The notes under the pieces were generated by a model that was given only the letters and a program-made list of their open reading frames with translations, searched no databases and was not told the origin of the DNA. Source: Dactylosporangium siamense (GTDB lineage Bacteria; Actinomycetota; Actinomycetes; Mycobacteriales; Micromonosporaceae). Taken from it: a stretch of DNA of 64,000 nucleotides. Below are positions 57,644 through 64,000 of this stretch, in pieces. The DNA lies in the NCBI RefSeq assembly GCF_016862795.1, contig NZ_BONQ01000084.1:49936-113935 (forward strand). Direction: 5' to 3'. The stretch's first letter is position 1. Each line of letters opens with the position of its first letter. Position numbers and translations under genes: made by a program.

Positions 57644-57760
57644 TTATTCGGTGACGGCGCGCGGGCGGGGCACGAAGCGCCGCATCGGGGCGCGGTGCCG
57701 GCCCGTGTAGAACCGCGGGTACTTGGGAGCGAACAGAGAGCCCATCATCCGGACGATCAT
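57644..57760 (-). CDS. Small basic 38-residue protein
   Basis: A 39-codon frame on the minus strand, MIVRMMGSLFAPKYPRFYTG with a second half rich in Arg and Pro (RHRAPMRRFVPRPRAV), ends in TAA. Its ATG is preceded by AAGGAGG with 8 bases spacing, an excellent ribosome site, which makes coding much more likely than chance in this GC-rich DNA. It reads opposite to the phosphatase gene and lies in the long leader region before the FadE5-like gene. The function is unknown; it is too small for membrane or domain prediction. Confidence 0.6.
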   Translation of the reverse strand: MIVRMMGSLFAPKYPRFYTGRHRAPMRRFVPRPRAVTE

Positions 57761-57964
57761 CGCGGTGCCCTCCTTCTGACTGCGAGTAACCGCTCAACGA
57801 TCACATCACCCGCCGGTGACGGCGTGTCGGGCGTGCCTGCTCCCATCGGGCTACTCATCTGCCACCCTCCGCTACTCATCGGTCACCCTGACCTGCCGAC
57901 ATAGGTGAGACCTGGGCGTGCGCAGGTGTGACTGCTGTCACCCGTCCGGGCGGGTTGCCGGAAG

Positions 57965-58004
57965 TTACTAGCGAGTAATAAGATTCCTGTTACCGACTGG
58001 TAAC
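57965..58004 (+). promoter_or_regulatory. Two palindromic operators upstream of the FadE5-like gene
   Basis: TTACT-AGCG-AGTAA (57965-57978) is a perfect 5-bp inverted repeat. GTTACC-GACT-GGTAAC (57989-58004) is a second, 24 bases away. Both lie within 100 bases of the start and share their form with sites upstream of the EtfD-like gene and of the hemolysin-III gene. Confidence 0.6.
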
Positions 58005-58060
58005 CTCGGTCGTCCATGCTCGATCTACAAAAGCGACCCAGAGACGGGGGCCACTCCGCG

Positions 58061-59908
58061 ATGAGCCATTACAAGAGCAACCTGCGGGACCTCGAGTTCA
58101 ACCTCTTCGAGGTGCTCGGTGCTGACAAGGTCTTCGGTGAGGGTCCCTACGGCGACCTGGACGTCGACACCGCCCGCAGCATCCTCGCCGAGGTCGACCG
58201 GCTCGCCCGCGAGGACCTCGCGGCCAGCTACGCGGACGCCGACCGGAACCCGCCCGTCTACGACCCCGCGACCCACTCGGTGACGATGCCCGAGTCGTTC
58301 CGCAAGTCGTACGAGGCGTTCATGGCCGCCGAGTTCTGGCGGCTCGACCTCCCGGCCGAGCTCGACGGCACCGCCGCGCCGCGGGCCCTGTGGTGGGCCC
58401 TGGCCGAAATGGTGCTCGGCTCCAACGCCCCGATCTGGATGTACGCCTCGGGCCCCTCCTTCGCGAACACGCTGCGGATCGAGGGCACCGAGGAGCAGAA
58501 GAAGTGGGCCAAGCTCTTCGTCGACCGCCAGTGGGGCTCGACGATGGTGCTGACCGAGCCCGACGCCGGCTCCGACGTCGGCGCCGGCCGCACCAAGGCC
58601 ATCCCGCAGGCCGACGGCTCCTGGCACATCGAGGGCGTCAAGCGCTTCATCACCAGCGCTGAGCACGACCTGGCCGAGAACATCGTGCACTACGTGCTGG
58701 CCCGCCCGGTCGACACGCCCGGCCAGGGCGGCCCGGGCACCAAGGGCCTCTCGCTCTTCGTCGTGCCGAAGTTCCACTTCGACGGCGAGACCGGCGAGCT
58801 CAAGGACCGCAACGGCGCCTTCGTGACCAACGTCGAGCACAAGATGGGCCTCAAGGTCTCCACGACCTGCGAGGTCACCTTCGGCGGCCACGGCGTCCCG
58901 GCCAAGGGCTGGCTGCTGGGCGACGTCCACGAGGGCATCCGGCAGATGTTCCTCATCATCGAGTACGCCCGGATGATGGTCGGCACGAAGGCGATCGCGA
59001 CCCTCTCCACCGGCTACCTCAACGCGCTGGACTACGCCAAGAGCCGGGTCCAGGGTGCCGACCTGGCCAGCACCGACAAGGCCGCGCCGCGGGTCACGAT
59101 CATGCACCACCCCGACGTGCGCCGCTCCCTGCTGCTGCAGAAGTCCTACGCCGAGGGTCTGCGCGCGCTCGTGCTGTACACCGCCTCCTGGCAGGACAAG
59201 GTCGCCCTGGCCGAGGCCTCCGGCGACGAGAAGGCCGCGAAGATCGCGAAGCGGGTCAACGACCTGCTGCTCCCGCTGGTCAAGGGCGTCGGCTCCGAGC
59301 GGGCCTACGAGCTGCTCGGACACGAGTCGCTGCAGACCTTCGGCGGGTCCGGCTTCCTGCAGGACTACCCGCTGGAGCAGTACGTCCGCGACTCGAAGAT
59401 CGACACCCTGTACGAGGGCACCACCGCGATCCAGAGCCTCGACCTGGTCTTCCGCAAGATCGTGAAGGACCAGGGCAAGGCGCTGCTCACCGTCGCCGCC
59501 GAGATCCAGCAGTTCCTGGAGGCCGAGGGCGGCAACGGCCAGCTCAAGGTCGAGCGGGTCGCGCTGGGCAAGGCCCTCAGCGAGGTGCAGAACATCCTGG
59601 GCATCTTCACCGGCTGGCTCGGTGAGGCCCACGGCGGCGACCCGCAGGCGCTGTACAAGGTCGGCCTCAACAGCCGCCGCTTCCTGCTCGCCCTCGGCGA
59701 CGTCGTCGTCGGCTGGCTCCTGCAGCGGCAGGCCGAGGTGGCGCTGAAGGCCCTGGCCGGCGGCACCACCGAGACCGCCTTCTACGAGGGCAAGATCGCG
59801 GCGGCGAAGTTCTTCGCCCGCGAGGTGCTGCCGCGGACCGGCTCGGACCGCCGGATCATCGAGGCCACCACCCTGGACGCGATGGACCTGTCCGAGGACG
59901 CGTTCTAA
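58061..59908 (+). CDS. fadE5: FadE5-like acyl-CoA dehydrogenase
   Basis: The 615-residue protein starts [20 protein letters not shown], the same N-terminal plan as mycobacterial FadE5 (about 610 residues). Then [14 protein letters not shown] (the acyl-CoA/FAD region), [11 protein letters not shown], a central [18 protein letters not shown], and in the C-terminal domain [27 protein letters not shown] with the catalytic-Glu region, followed by a further helical extension. It oxidises acyl-CoA thioesters, passing electrons to EtfBA. The EtfD-like membrane oxidoreductase in this window would be the quinone link, and both have the same operator form. ATG 58061 follows GGGGG. Confidence 0.87.
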   Translation: MSHYKSNLRDLEFNLFEVLGADKVFGEGPYGDLDVDTARSILAEVDRLAREDLAASYADADRNPPVYDPATHSVTMPESFRKSYEAFMAAEFWRLDLPAELDGTAAPRALWWALAEMVLGSNAPIWMYASGPSFANTLRIEGTEEQKKWAKLFVDRQWGSTMVLTEPDAGSDVGAGRTKAIPQADGSWHIEGVKRFITSAEHDLAENIVHYVLARPVDTPGQGGPGTKGLSLFVVPKFHFDGETGELKDRNGAFVTNVEHKMGLKVSTTCEVTFGGHGVPAKGWLLGDVHEGIRQMFLIIEYARMMVGTKAIATLSTGYLNALDYAKSRVQGADLASTDKAAPRVTIMHHPDVRRSLLLQKSYAEGLRALVLYTASWQDKVALAEASGDEKAAKIAKRVNDLLLPLVKGVGSERAYELLGHESLQTFGGSGFLQDYPLEQYVRDSKIDTLYEGTTAIQSLDLVFRKIVKDQGKALLTVAAEIQQFLEAEGGNGQLKVERVALGKALSEVQNILGIFTGWLGEAHGGDPQALYKVGLNSRRFLLALGDVVVGWLLQRQAEVALKALAGGTTETAFYEGKIAAAKFFAREVLPRTGSDRRIIEATTLDAMDLSEDAF

Positions 59909-59916
59909 GAGCACCG

Positions 59917-59961
59917 ACACAGAAGCTGGCGGGAGGGCAATGGCGCCCTCCCGCTTTCTGT
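59917..59961. terminator. Bidirectional terminator between fadE5-like and sixA-like genes
   Basis: GCGGGAGGGC (59929-59938) pairs perfectly with GCCCTCCCGC (59945-59954); an outer CACAGAAG/CTTTCTGTG extends the stem and gives T and A tracts on both sides. It lies in the convergent gap. Confidence 0.85.
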
Positions 59962-59964
59962 GCC

Positions 59965-60450
59965 TTATCCCCTGGCCGTATGGTGCGCCTTCAGGCCGGC
60001 GGTCTCCAGGTCGCGCCAGGTGCCGGGCACGACGTGGACCGCGATCCCGCTGGTTGCCAGCCCCTCGTCGGGCAGCGCATCCGGGTCCAACAGGTCCGAC
60101 AGCATCGACAGCGTCGGGTTGTGGCCGATGACCAGCAGCGTCGACACGTCCGGTGCGCCGTCGCGCAGCAGGTCGAGGGTGTCGTGGGCGGGCCCCAGAT
60201 ACAGGCGGTGCTCGAACACCACGGGCGCCGCCGCCGCACTCAGCGCCAGCCCCGCAAGGGTCTCCCGGGTCCGCACCGCGGTCGAGCAGAGCACCAGGTC
60301 GGGTTCGAGGCCCTGCGCCCGCAGCCACTCACCGGCCGCGACGGCGTCCCGGCGGCCGCGCGGGCTCAGCGGCCGTTCGAGGTCGGTCGGGTACGGATCC
60401 GGGTCCACGGACTTCGCGTGCCGGAGCAGAATCAGCGTGCGCTCGGTCAT
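59965..60450 (-). CDS. SixA-like phosphohistidine phosphatase
   Basis: The 161-residue histidine phosphatase has LILLRHAKSVDPD (catalytic His11, RHA motif), ERPLSPRGRRDAVAAGEWL, LCSTAVRTRETLAG and LLVIGHNPTLSML with the second His. This small-size branch is the SixA-type, which removes phosphate from phosphohistidine of phosphorelay or PTS proteins; other small-molecule roles are possible. ATG 60450 is chosen; upstream in-frame sequence lacks protein character. It converges with the FadE5-like gene. Confidence 0.88.
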   Translation of the reverse strand: MTERTLILLRHAKSVDPDPYPTDLERPLSPRGRRDAVAAGEWLRAQGLEPDLVLCSTAVRTRETLAGLALSAAAAPVVFEHRLYLGPAHDTLDLLRDGAPDVSTLLVIGHNPTLSMLSDLLDPDALPDEGLATSGIAVHVVPGTWRDLETAGLKAHHTARG

Positions 60451-60538
60451 GCCGTCAAGGGTGCCCGATTGAGCCGCGTCGTAGGTGGGTAACCCCGACA
60501 TACAGACGGTTACCAACCCAACGCCCTGGAGGCCCTCG

Positions 60539-60805
60539 ATGGGAATCGGCGGCAGCATTCTTCTGATCGTCGTCGGAGCGATCCTGACGTTCGGCCTGGA
60601 TGACACCGACCTCGGACCGTTCAACCTCGACACCATCGGCTGGATCTTCCAGCTGGCGGGGCTGTTCGGCCTGCTCCTGACCCTGTACTTCTGGAACACC
60701 CGCCGGCGCACCGTCGTGCGTCAGGTCCCGCCGCCGCCCCCGGCCGGTGGCACGATGATCCCGCCGTCCGCGGACGAGGTCATCGAGCGTCGCCGCACCT
60801 ACTGA
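60539..60805 (+). CDS. Small two-helix membrane protein (DUF6458-like)
   Basis: The 88-residue protein reads MGIGGSILLIVVGAILTFGL, a DDTDLGPFNLDTIGWI segment, then a second helix (FQLAGLFGLLLTLYFW) and a basic/Pro-rich tail ending RRRTY. The GIGxSIxLIAxGAIL-type start and D-x-D loop are typical of a common small actinobacterial membrane family. ATG 60539 has CTGGAGG six bases upstream. Role unknown. Confidence 0.8.
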   Translation: MGIGGSILLIVVGAILTFGLDDTDLGPFNLDTIGWIFQLAGLFGLLLTLYFWNTRRRTVVRQVPPPPPAGGTMIPPSADEVIERRRTY

Positions 60806-60824
60806 GCTGGATCCACGAACGACG

Positions 60825-60863
60825 CGGCCGTCTCCTTCGCATACAAGGCGAAGTGGACGGCCG
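60825..60863. terminator. Hairpin after the small membrane gene
   Basis: CGGCCGTC (60825-60832) pairs with GACGGCCG (60856-60863), with an inner TTCGC/GCGAA. It resembles the next hairpin and, read leftward, continues a reading frame like the end of the hemolysin-III gene. Confidence 0.5.
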
Positions 60864-60872
60864 TGTCATGGG

Positions 60873-60919
60873 CACATCGCCATCTACTTCGCAAAAAGCG
60901 CGAAGTAGATGGCGATGTG
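60873..60919. terminator. 20-bp perfect inverted repeat overlapping the hemolysin-III gene end
   Basis: CACATCGCCATCTACTTCGC (60873-60892) is the exact reverse complement of 60900-60919 around AAAAAGC. The right arm encodes the last residues (HIAIYFA) of the leftward gene and holds its stop. It may act as its terminator, and as one for the gene ending at 60805. Confidence 0.65.
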
Positions 60920-61558
60920 GTGCAAAATCGCCGCCACCAGCGTGCACGCGTGGAAGAACTCGTGATGGCCGAACACCGTCGGCCACGGGTTCGGCCGGCG
61001 CAGCGCGTAGAAGACCGCGCCGATCGTGTAGAACGCGCCACCGACGATCGTCAGCACCAGCGCCGTGACCCCGCCCGAGTGCAGGATGTCCGGCAGCACC
61101 ACGACGGCGACCCATCCCAGCGCGATGTACAGCGGCGCCGACAGCCATCGCGGCGCGTGCGGCCAGATCATCTTCATGCCGACGCCGAGCAGGGCCCCGC
61201 CCCAGACCACGGCCAGGATGATGTCGCCCGTGCGCCCTTCGAGCAGCAGGACGCTGAACGGGGTGTACGTGCCCGCGATGAACACGAAGATCATCGAGTG
61301 GTCCAGGCGTCGCATCAGCTTGTAGCCCTTGGGCGACCAGACGCGGCGGTGATAGAGGGCGCTCGTGCCGAACAACGCGCACACCGTGAGGCTGTACACC
61401 AGGCAGCTCACGAACGGCGACCAACCCGGACGCGCGGCGGCGATGGAACACAGCACGATGCCGCAGACGATGGCGACACCGAACGCGTAGGTGTGCAGCC
61501 AGCCACGCATCCTGGGTTTGCCGAGGTCGACCGGGCGCAGGCGGGTCTCGGTGTTCAC
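60884..61558 (-). CDS. Hemolysin-III/PAQR family membrane protein
   Basis: The 224-residue protein has about seven transmembrane helices and the family motifs: GTSALYHRRVWSPKGYKLMRRLDHSMIFVFIAGTYTPF, then a late GHHEFFHACTLVAAILHH with conserved His. HlyIII/PAQR proteins are related to adiponectin receptors with metal-dependent hydrolase-like sites. GTG 61558 follows GGAGGGC at proper spacing; the frame upstream is the operator region. Two TTAC-type palindromes lie directly upstream. Its end is within a 20-bp palindrome, and a partly duplicated, out-of-use tail sequence lies just beyond. Confidence 0.88.
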   Translation of the reverse strand: MNTETRLRPVDLGKPRMRGWLHTYAFGVAIVCGIVLCSIAAARPGWSPFVSCLVYSLTVCALFGTSALYHRRVWSPKGYKLMRRLDHSMIFVFIAGTYTPFSVLLLEGRTGDIILAVVWGGALLGVGMKMIWPHAPRWLSAPLYIALGWVAVVVLPDILHSGGVTALVLTIVGGAFYTIGAVFYALRRPNPWPTVFGHHEFFHACTLVAAILHHIAIYFALFAK

Positions 61559-61574
61559 TGTCACGCCCTCCAGG

Positions 61575-61603
61575 TTACGGTACCGTAGGTTACTCGCAAG
61601 TAT
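61575..61603 (-). promoter_or_regulatory. Two palindromes upstream of the hemolysin-III gene
   Basis: TACGGTACCGTA (61576-61587) is a perfect 12-bp palindrome. TTACT-CGCA-AGTAT (61590-61603) matches the TTACT-N4-AGTAA form with one mismatch. They lie 17 to 45 bases before the start codon of the leftward gene and 44 bases before pxpB. Confidence 0.55.
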
Positions 61604-61646
61604 TGTTGCGTCGTCGAGTTGGTGTTCCTTGACTATGGTGACGGTC

Positions 61647-62243
61647 ATGCAGATCCGCACCGTCGGGACATCGGCACTGCTGATCGAGGTCGATGACCCG
61701 CTGGCGTGGTTCGCCGCACTGGACGCCGAGCGGGCCGCCGGTCGACTCGACGTCACCGACATCGTCCCCGGTGCCCGCACCGTGCTGCTCGACGGGGTGG
61801 CATCGGTCACCTCCCTCGCAGCGACCCTGCGCGACCGGCCACCACCCGCGCCCACGTTCGTGGCGGACGACGACCTGGACATTCCGGTCACCTTCGACGG
61901 GCCGGACCTCGGCGGCGTAGCCGCGCACGTCGGCCTCTCCACCGAAGCTGTGGTCGAGGCCCTGACCAGCGCCACGTTCAGGGTGGCGTTCGGCGGGTTC
62001 GCGCCCGGGTTCGCCTACCTGAGCGGCCTGCCCTGGTCCGTGCCGCGCCTCGACAGCCCACGCCCGCGCGTCCCGGCCGGCTCGGTCGCGCTCGCCGCGG
62101 AGTTCGCCGGGATCTACCCGACCGCGTCGCCCGGCGGGTGGCAGCTCGTCGGCCGCACCGACACCGTCCTGTTCGACATCGACCGGACCCCACCGGCACT
62201 GCTCACCCCGGGCCGCACGGTCCGGTTCGTGGCCGTCGCATGA
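61647..62243 (+). CDS. pxpB: 5-oxoprolinase subunit B
   Basis: The 198-residue protein is a KipI/PxpB-family protein: SALLIEVDDPLAWFAALDAE, VPGARTVLLDGVASV, VPVTF-like IPVTFDGPDL and the hallmark VAFGGFAPGFAYLSGLPW, RLDSPRPRVPAGSVALAAEFAGIYPTASPGGWQLVGRT. With PxpA and PxpC it makes the ATP-dependent enzyme that opens 5-oxoproline to glutamate. The whole order pxpB-pxpC-pxpA is present. ATG 61647 lacks a Shine-Dalgarno but has TATGGT seven bases upstream, so leaderless initiation is possible; ATG 61635 is an alternative. Confidence 0.92.
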   Translation: MQIRTVGTSALLIEVDDPLAWFAALDAERAAGRLDVTDIVPGARTVLLDGVASVTSLAATLRDRPPPAPTFVADDDLDIPVTFDGPDLGGVAAHVGLSTEAVVEALTSATFRVAFGGFAPGFAYLSGLPWSVPRLDSPRPRVPAGSVALAAEFAGIYPTASPGGWQLVGRTDTVLFDIDRTPPALLTPGRTVRFVAVA

Positions 62244-62365
62244 CCGTCCCGCAGGGCAGCGGAGGTGGCGGCATGACCGGCCCGCAGCGGAGCGAGGAGC
62301 TGGTCATCATGGGTGCAGCCCTTGGGTCAGGCCGGTGCCGGAGCGCAGCGGAGGTGGCGGCATGA
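62240..62365 (+). CDS. Possible 41-codon coupling ORF between pxpB and pxpC
   Basis: ATG 62240 overlaps the pxpB stop (ATGA) and the frame ends at a TGA overlapping the pxpC ATG (62362-62365). The product would be Gly/Ser-rich with no fold signal. The region contains a duplicated GCAGCGGAGGTGGCGGCATG around 62257-62275 and 62346-62364, so it may be a slippage duplication of the pxpC start rather than a gene. I list it because the double ATGA overlap would couple translation. Confidence 0.25.
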   Translation: MTVPQGSGGGGMTGPQRSEELVIMGAALGSGRCRSAAEVAA

Positions 62366-63219
62366 CCGGCACGATGCTCGTCGAGGTCGCCGGACCGCTG
62401 ACCACCCTGCAGGACCTCGGCCGGCCCGGCTTCGCGCACCTCGGCGTGCCCCGCTCCGGTGCCCTCGACCAGCCCGCCCTCCTGCTCGGCAACCGGCTGG
62501 TCGGCAACCCCGCCACCAGTGCCGGCCTGGAGATCACGTTCGGCCCGTTCACCGCGACGCTGCCCTTCGCCGGCACTCTCGCGTTCACCGGGGCCGCGGC
62601 GCCGCTGCGCGTCGGTGGGCGGCCCGCGCCGATCAACGCCCCCGTCGCCTTCCGCCCCGGCGACCGCGTCGAGATCGGGCCGGCCGTCGCGGGCCTGCGT
62701 GGCTACCTCACCGTTGCCGGTGGTTTCGTTGCGCCACCGGTGCTGGGAAGCCTCGCCACCGACACCCTTTCGGCGCTCGGTCCACCCGTCGTCCGGGCCG
62801 GTGCCGTCCTCGCCCTGGGCATCCCGGCCGGCGACCCATCCACTGTGGACGTGGCACCCCGCCCCGCGATCGGCGGCCCCATCACCCTCGGCCTCACCTG
62901 GGGTCCCCGCGACGACTACTTCAGCGGCACGGCGGGGCTGCTCGCCGGTTCGTACACCATCGGCAATGACAGCAACAGGGTCGGTGCCCGCCTGGTCGGC
63001 CCCGCTCTCACCCGTGCCCACCAGCGCGAACTCCCCAGCGAAGGGATCGTCCTCGGCGCCGTGCAGGTCCCCGCCTCCGGCCAGCCGCTGATCTTCCTCG
63101 CCGATCACCCCACCACCGGCGGCTACCCGGTCGTCGCCGTCGTCGACCCCGGCGATCTGCCACTGCTCGCGCAGGCCCGCCCGGGCGATACCGTTCGTTT
63201 CCGTGGACCTCAACAGTGA
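62362..63219 (+). CDS. pxpC: 5-oxoprolinase subunit C
   Basis: The 285-residue KipA/PxpC-family protein has LTTLQDLGRPGFAHLGVPRSGALDQPA, GNPATSAGLEITFGPF, a central beta-barrel (GLRGYLTVAGGFVAPPVLGS) and a late ELPSEGIVLGAVQVPASGQPLIFLADHPTTGGYP. It is the biotin-carboxylase-like-unrelated partner of PxpB in the 5-oxoprolinase complex. ATG 62362 has GGAGG seven bases upstream. The 3' end overlaps pxpA by 17 bases. Confidence 0.92.
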   Translation: MTGTMLVEVAGPLTTLQDLGRPGFAHLGVPRSGALDQPALLLGNRLVGNPATSAGLEITFGPFTATLPFAGTLAFTGAAAPLRVGGRPAPINAPVAFRPGDRVEIGPAVAGLRGYLTVAGGFVAPPVLGSLATDTLSALGPPVVRAGAVLALGIPAGDPSTVDVAPRPAIGGPITLGLTWGPRDDYFSGTAGLLAGSYTIGNDSNRVGARLVGPALTRAHQRELPSEGIVLGAVQVPASGQPLIFLADHPTTGGYPVVAVVDPGDLPLLAQARPGDTVRFRGPQQ

Positions 63220-63931
63220 CCTCGGCGAAGGCTTCGGCATCTGGACCCTCGGCGACGACGACGCCCTCCTTCCGATCGTCACCAGCGCCAACGTGGCCTG
63301 CGGCTTCCACGCCGGCGACCCGATCACGATGCGCCGGGTCTGCGCCCGCGCTTCTGCCCTCGGCGTCCGGATCGGCGCCCAGGTCAGCTACCGCGACCTG
63401 GCCGGCTTCGGCCGCCGGCGGATCGACGTCGACCCCGCGACCCTGACCGACGAGCTGCGCTACCAGATCGGCGCCCTGTCGGCGTTCGGCCCGATCGCCT
63501 ACGTCAAGCCGCACGGCGCCCTGTACAACACCGCCGCCGTCGACGCGGACCACGCCTCGGCCGTCGTCGCCGCCGCGGCCGCCTGGGAGCTGCCGGTGCT
63601 GTGCCAACCGGGGTCGGTCCTTGCCGGGCTCGCGGCGGAGGCCGGCCTGCGGGTGGTCGGCGAGGGCTTCGTCGACCGCGGTTACCTGTCCGACGGCCGC
63701 CTCGTCCCGCGCGGCGCCGAGGGCGCGGTCCTCACGGACGTCGACGCGGTGGCCTCGCGGGCCGTCCGGATGGCCCGCGACGGGGAGGTCGTCGCGGTCG
63801 ACGGGTCGGTGCTGTCGGTGCCCTTCGAGTCGCTGTGCGTCCACGGCGACACCCCGGGCGCGGTGGCCATGGCCTCCGCGGTCCGCGCGGCACTGCTGGC
63901 CGCCGGCCTGCCCCTGACCCCGTTCGCCTGA
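63203..63931 (+). CDS. pxpA: 5-oxoprolinase subunit A (LamB/YcsF family)
   Basis: The 242-residue protein reads MDLNSDLGEGFGIWTLGDDD, then TSANVACGFHAGDPITM, GAQVSYRDLAGFGRR, YVKPHGALYN and EGFVDRGYLSDGRLVPRGAEGA, all typical of the LamB/YcsF (PxpA) family. It completes the PxpABC enzyme converting 5-oxoproline to glutamate with ATP. GTG 63203 starts inside the end of pxpC, indicating coupled translation. The stop lies in the first unit of a 15-bp tandem array. Confidence 0.93.
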   Translation: MDLNSDLGEGFGIWTLGDDDALLPIVTSANVACGFHAGDPITMRRVCARASALGVRIGAQVSYRDLAGFGRRRIDVDPATLTDELRYQIGALSAFGPIAYVKPHGALYNTAAVDADHASAVVAAAAAWELPVLCQPGSVLAGLAAEAGLRVVGEGFVDRGYLSDGRLVPRGAEGAVLTDVDAVASRAVRMARDGEVVAVDGSVLSVPFESLCVHGDTPGAVAMASAVRAALLAAGLPLTPFA

Positions 63932-64000
63932 CCCGCGTTCGCCTGACCCGCGTTCGCCTGACCCGCGTTCGCCTGACCCGCGTTCGCCTGACCCGCGTTC
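63921..64000. repeat. 15-bp tandem repeat array at the window edge
   Basis: CGTTCGCCTGACCCG is repeated exactly from 63921, five full units plus five bases, and continues beyond the window. The first unit contains the end of pxpA; each unit carries TGA in that frame, so extensions do not lengthen the protein. Confidence 0.9.

Noticed and set aside
58025..60328. 767-codon minus-strand frame opposite the FadE5-like gene
   Set aside because: No recognisable domain, and it runs through a convergent terminator and the sixA-like gene in another frame.
62203..63327. 374-codon minus-strand frame opposite pxpC
   Set aside because: Gly/Glu/Arg-rich shadow of pxpC and pxpA, which carry full family signatures.

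Overview
The window is high-GC DNA with actinobacterial gene content. GTG starts and GGAGG-type ribosome binding sites are frequent. The block fhaA-fhaB-pstP-rodA-pbpA-pknA-pknB, followed by a pabA-type gene, a class E sortase, a DUF881 gene and crgA, is the classical origin-proximal cell-wall and division cluster of actinomycetes. The XRE-DUF5753/DUF397 pair, the Hsp70 protein with a membrane anchor and the general style suggest a Micromonosporaceae-like organism. That placement is inference; no rRNA or marker gene was compared.

Layout. 0-10 kb: end of a TPR-like protein, a MarR regulator divergent from yceI, a GCS2-family ligase, membrane proteins, a PASTA protein, an XRE/DUF397 pair and an adenosine-deaminase-family enzyme. 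9.9-11.8 kb: a two-gene surface-polysaccharide operon (epimerase and WecG-type transferase). 12.0-25.0 kb: tRNA-Leu(CAG), the Fha/PstP/RodA/PbpA/PknA/PknB morphogenesis operon, an inverted pair of DnaA-box-like sequences, pabA, sortase E, DUF881 and crgA. 25-34 kb: a small MITE-like element, an EtfD-like Fe-S oxidoreductase, two CNNM/CorC-type proteins, a c-di-AMP riboswitch upstream of an NlpC/P60 hydrolase, dcd, and a MarR gene divergent from a flavin/PNPOx-fold gene.

34.2-46.7 kb is an accessory island. It starts inside a tRNA-Gly(CCC) gene, whose 3' 42 bases are repeated at 36.9 and 37.9 kb and, in decayed form, at 46.7 kb. These copies divide the island into three segments. They carry a nucleotidyltransferase toxin-like pair, an AT-richer DUF4365 nuclease-like gene, one intact and one collapsed RelE/XRE toxin-antitoxin cassette, and a frameshifted nucleotidyltransferase relic. 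The last and largest segment holds an EACC1-like small protein overlapping a 1153-residue caspase-NACHT-FGE-type protein. It is followed by a methyltransferase, a membrane desaturase, a RidA protein and an aminotransferase. This joins an NTP-dependent conflict (immunity/suicide) module to what looks like a small-molecule pathway, and it is the most interesting part of the window. No integrase is present.

46.9-64 kb: a membrane protein, an Hsp70-type membrane protein, a secreted TAP-like peptidase, a glycosyltransferase, proS, an RlpA-like protein, a SpoIIE-type phosphatase, an unannotated-looking 38-codon gene, a FadE5-like acyl-CoA dehydrogenase, a SixA-like phosphatase, a hemolysin-III-family protein and the 5-oxoprolinase operon pxpB-pxpC-pxpA, ending in 15-bp tandem repeats. 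A palindrome of the form TTACT-N4-AGTAA occurs upstream of the EtfD-like gene, the FadE5-like gene and the hemolysin-III gene. This suggests one regulator controls electron transfer for beta-oxidation together with the dehydrogenase.
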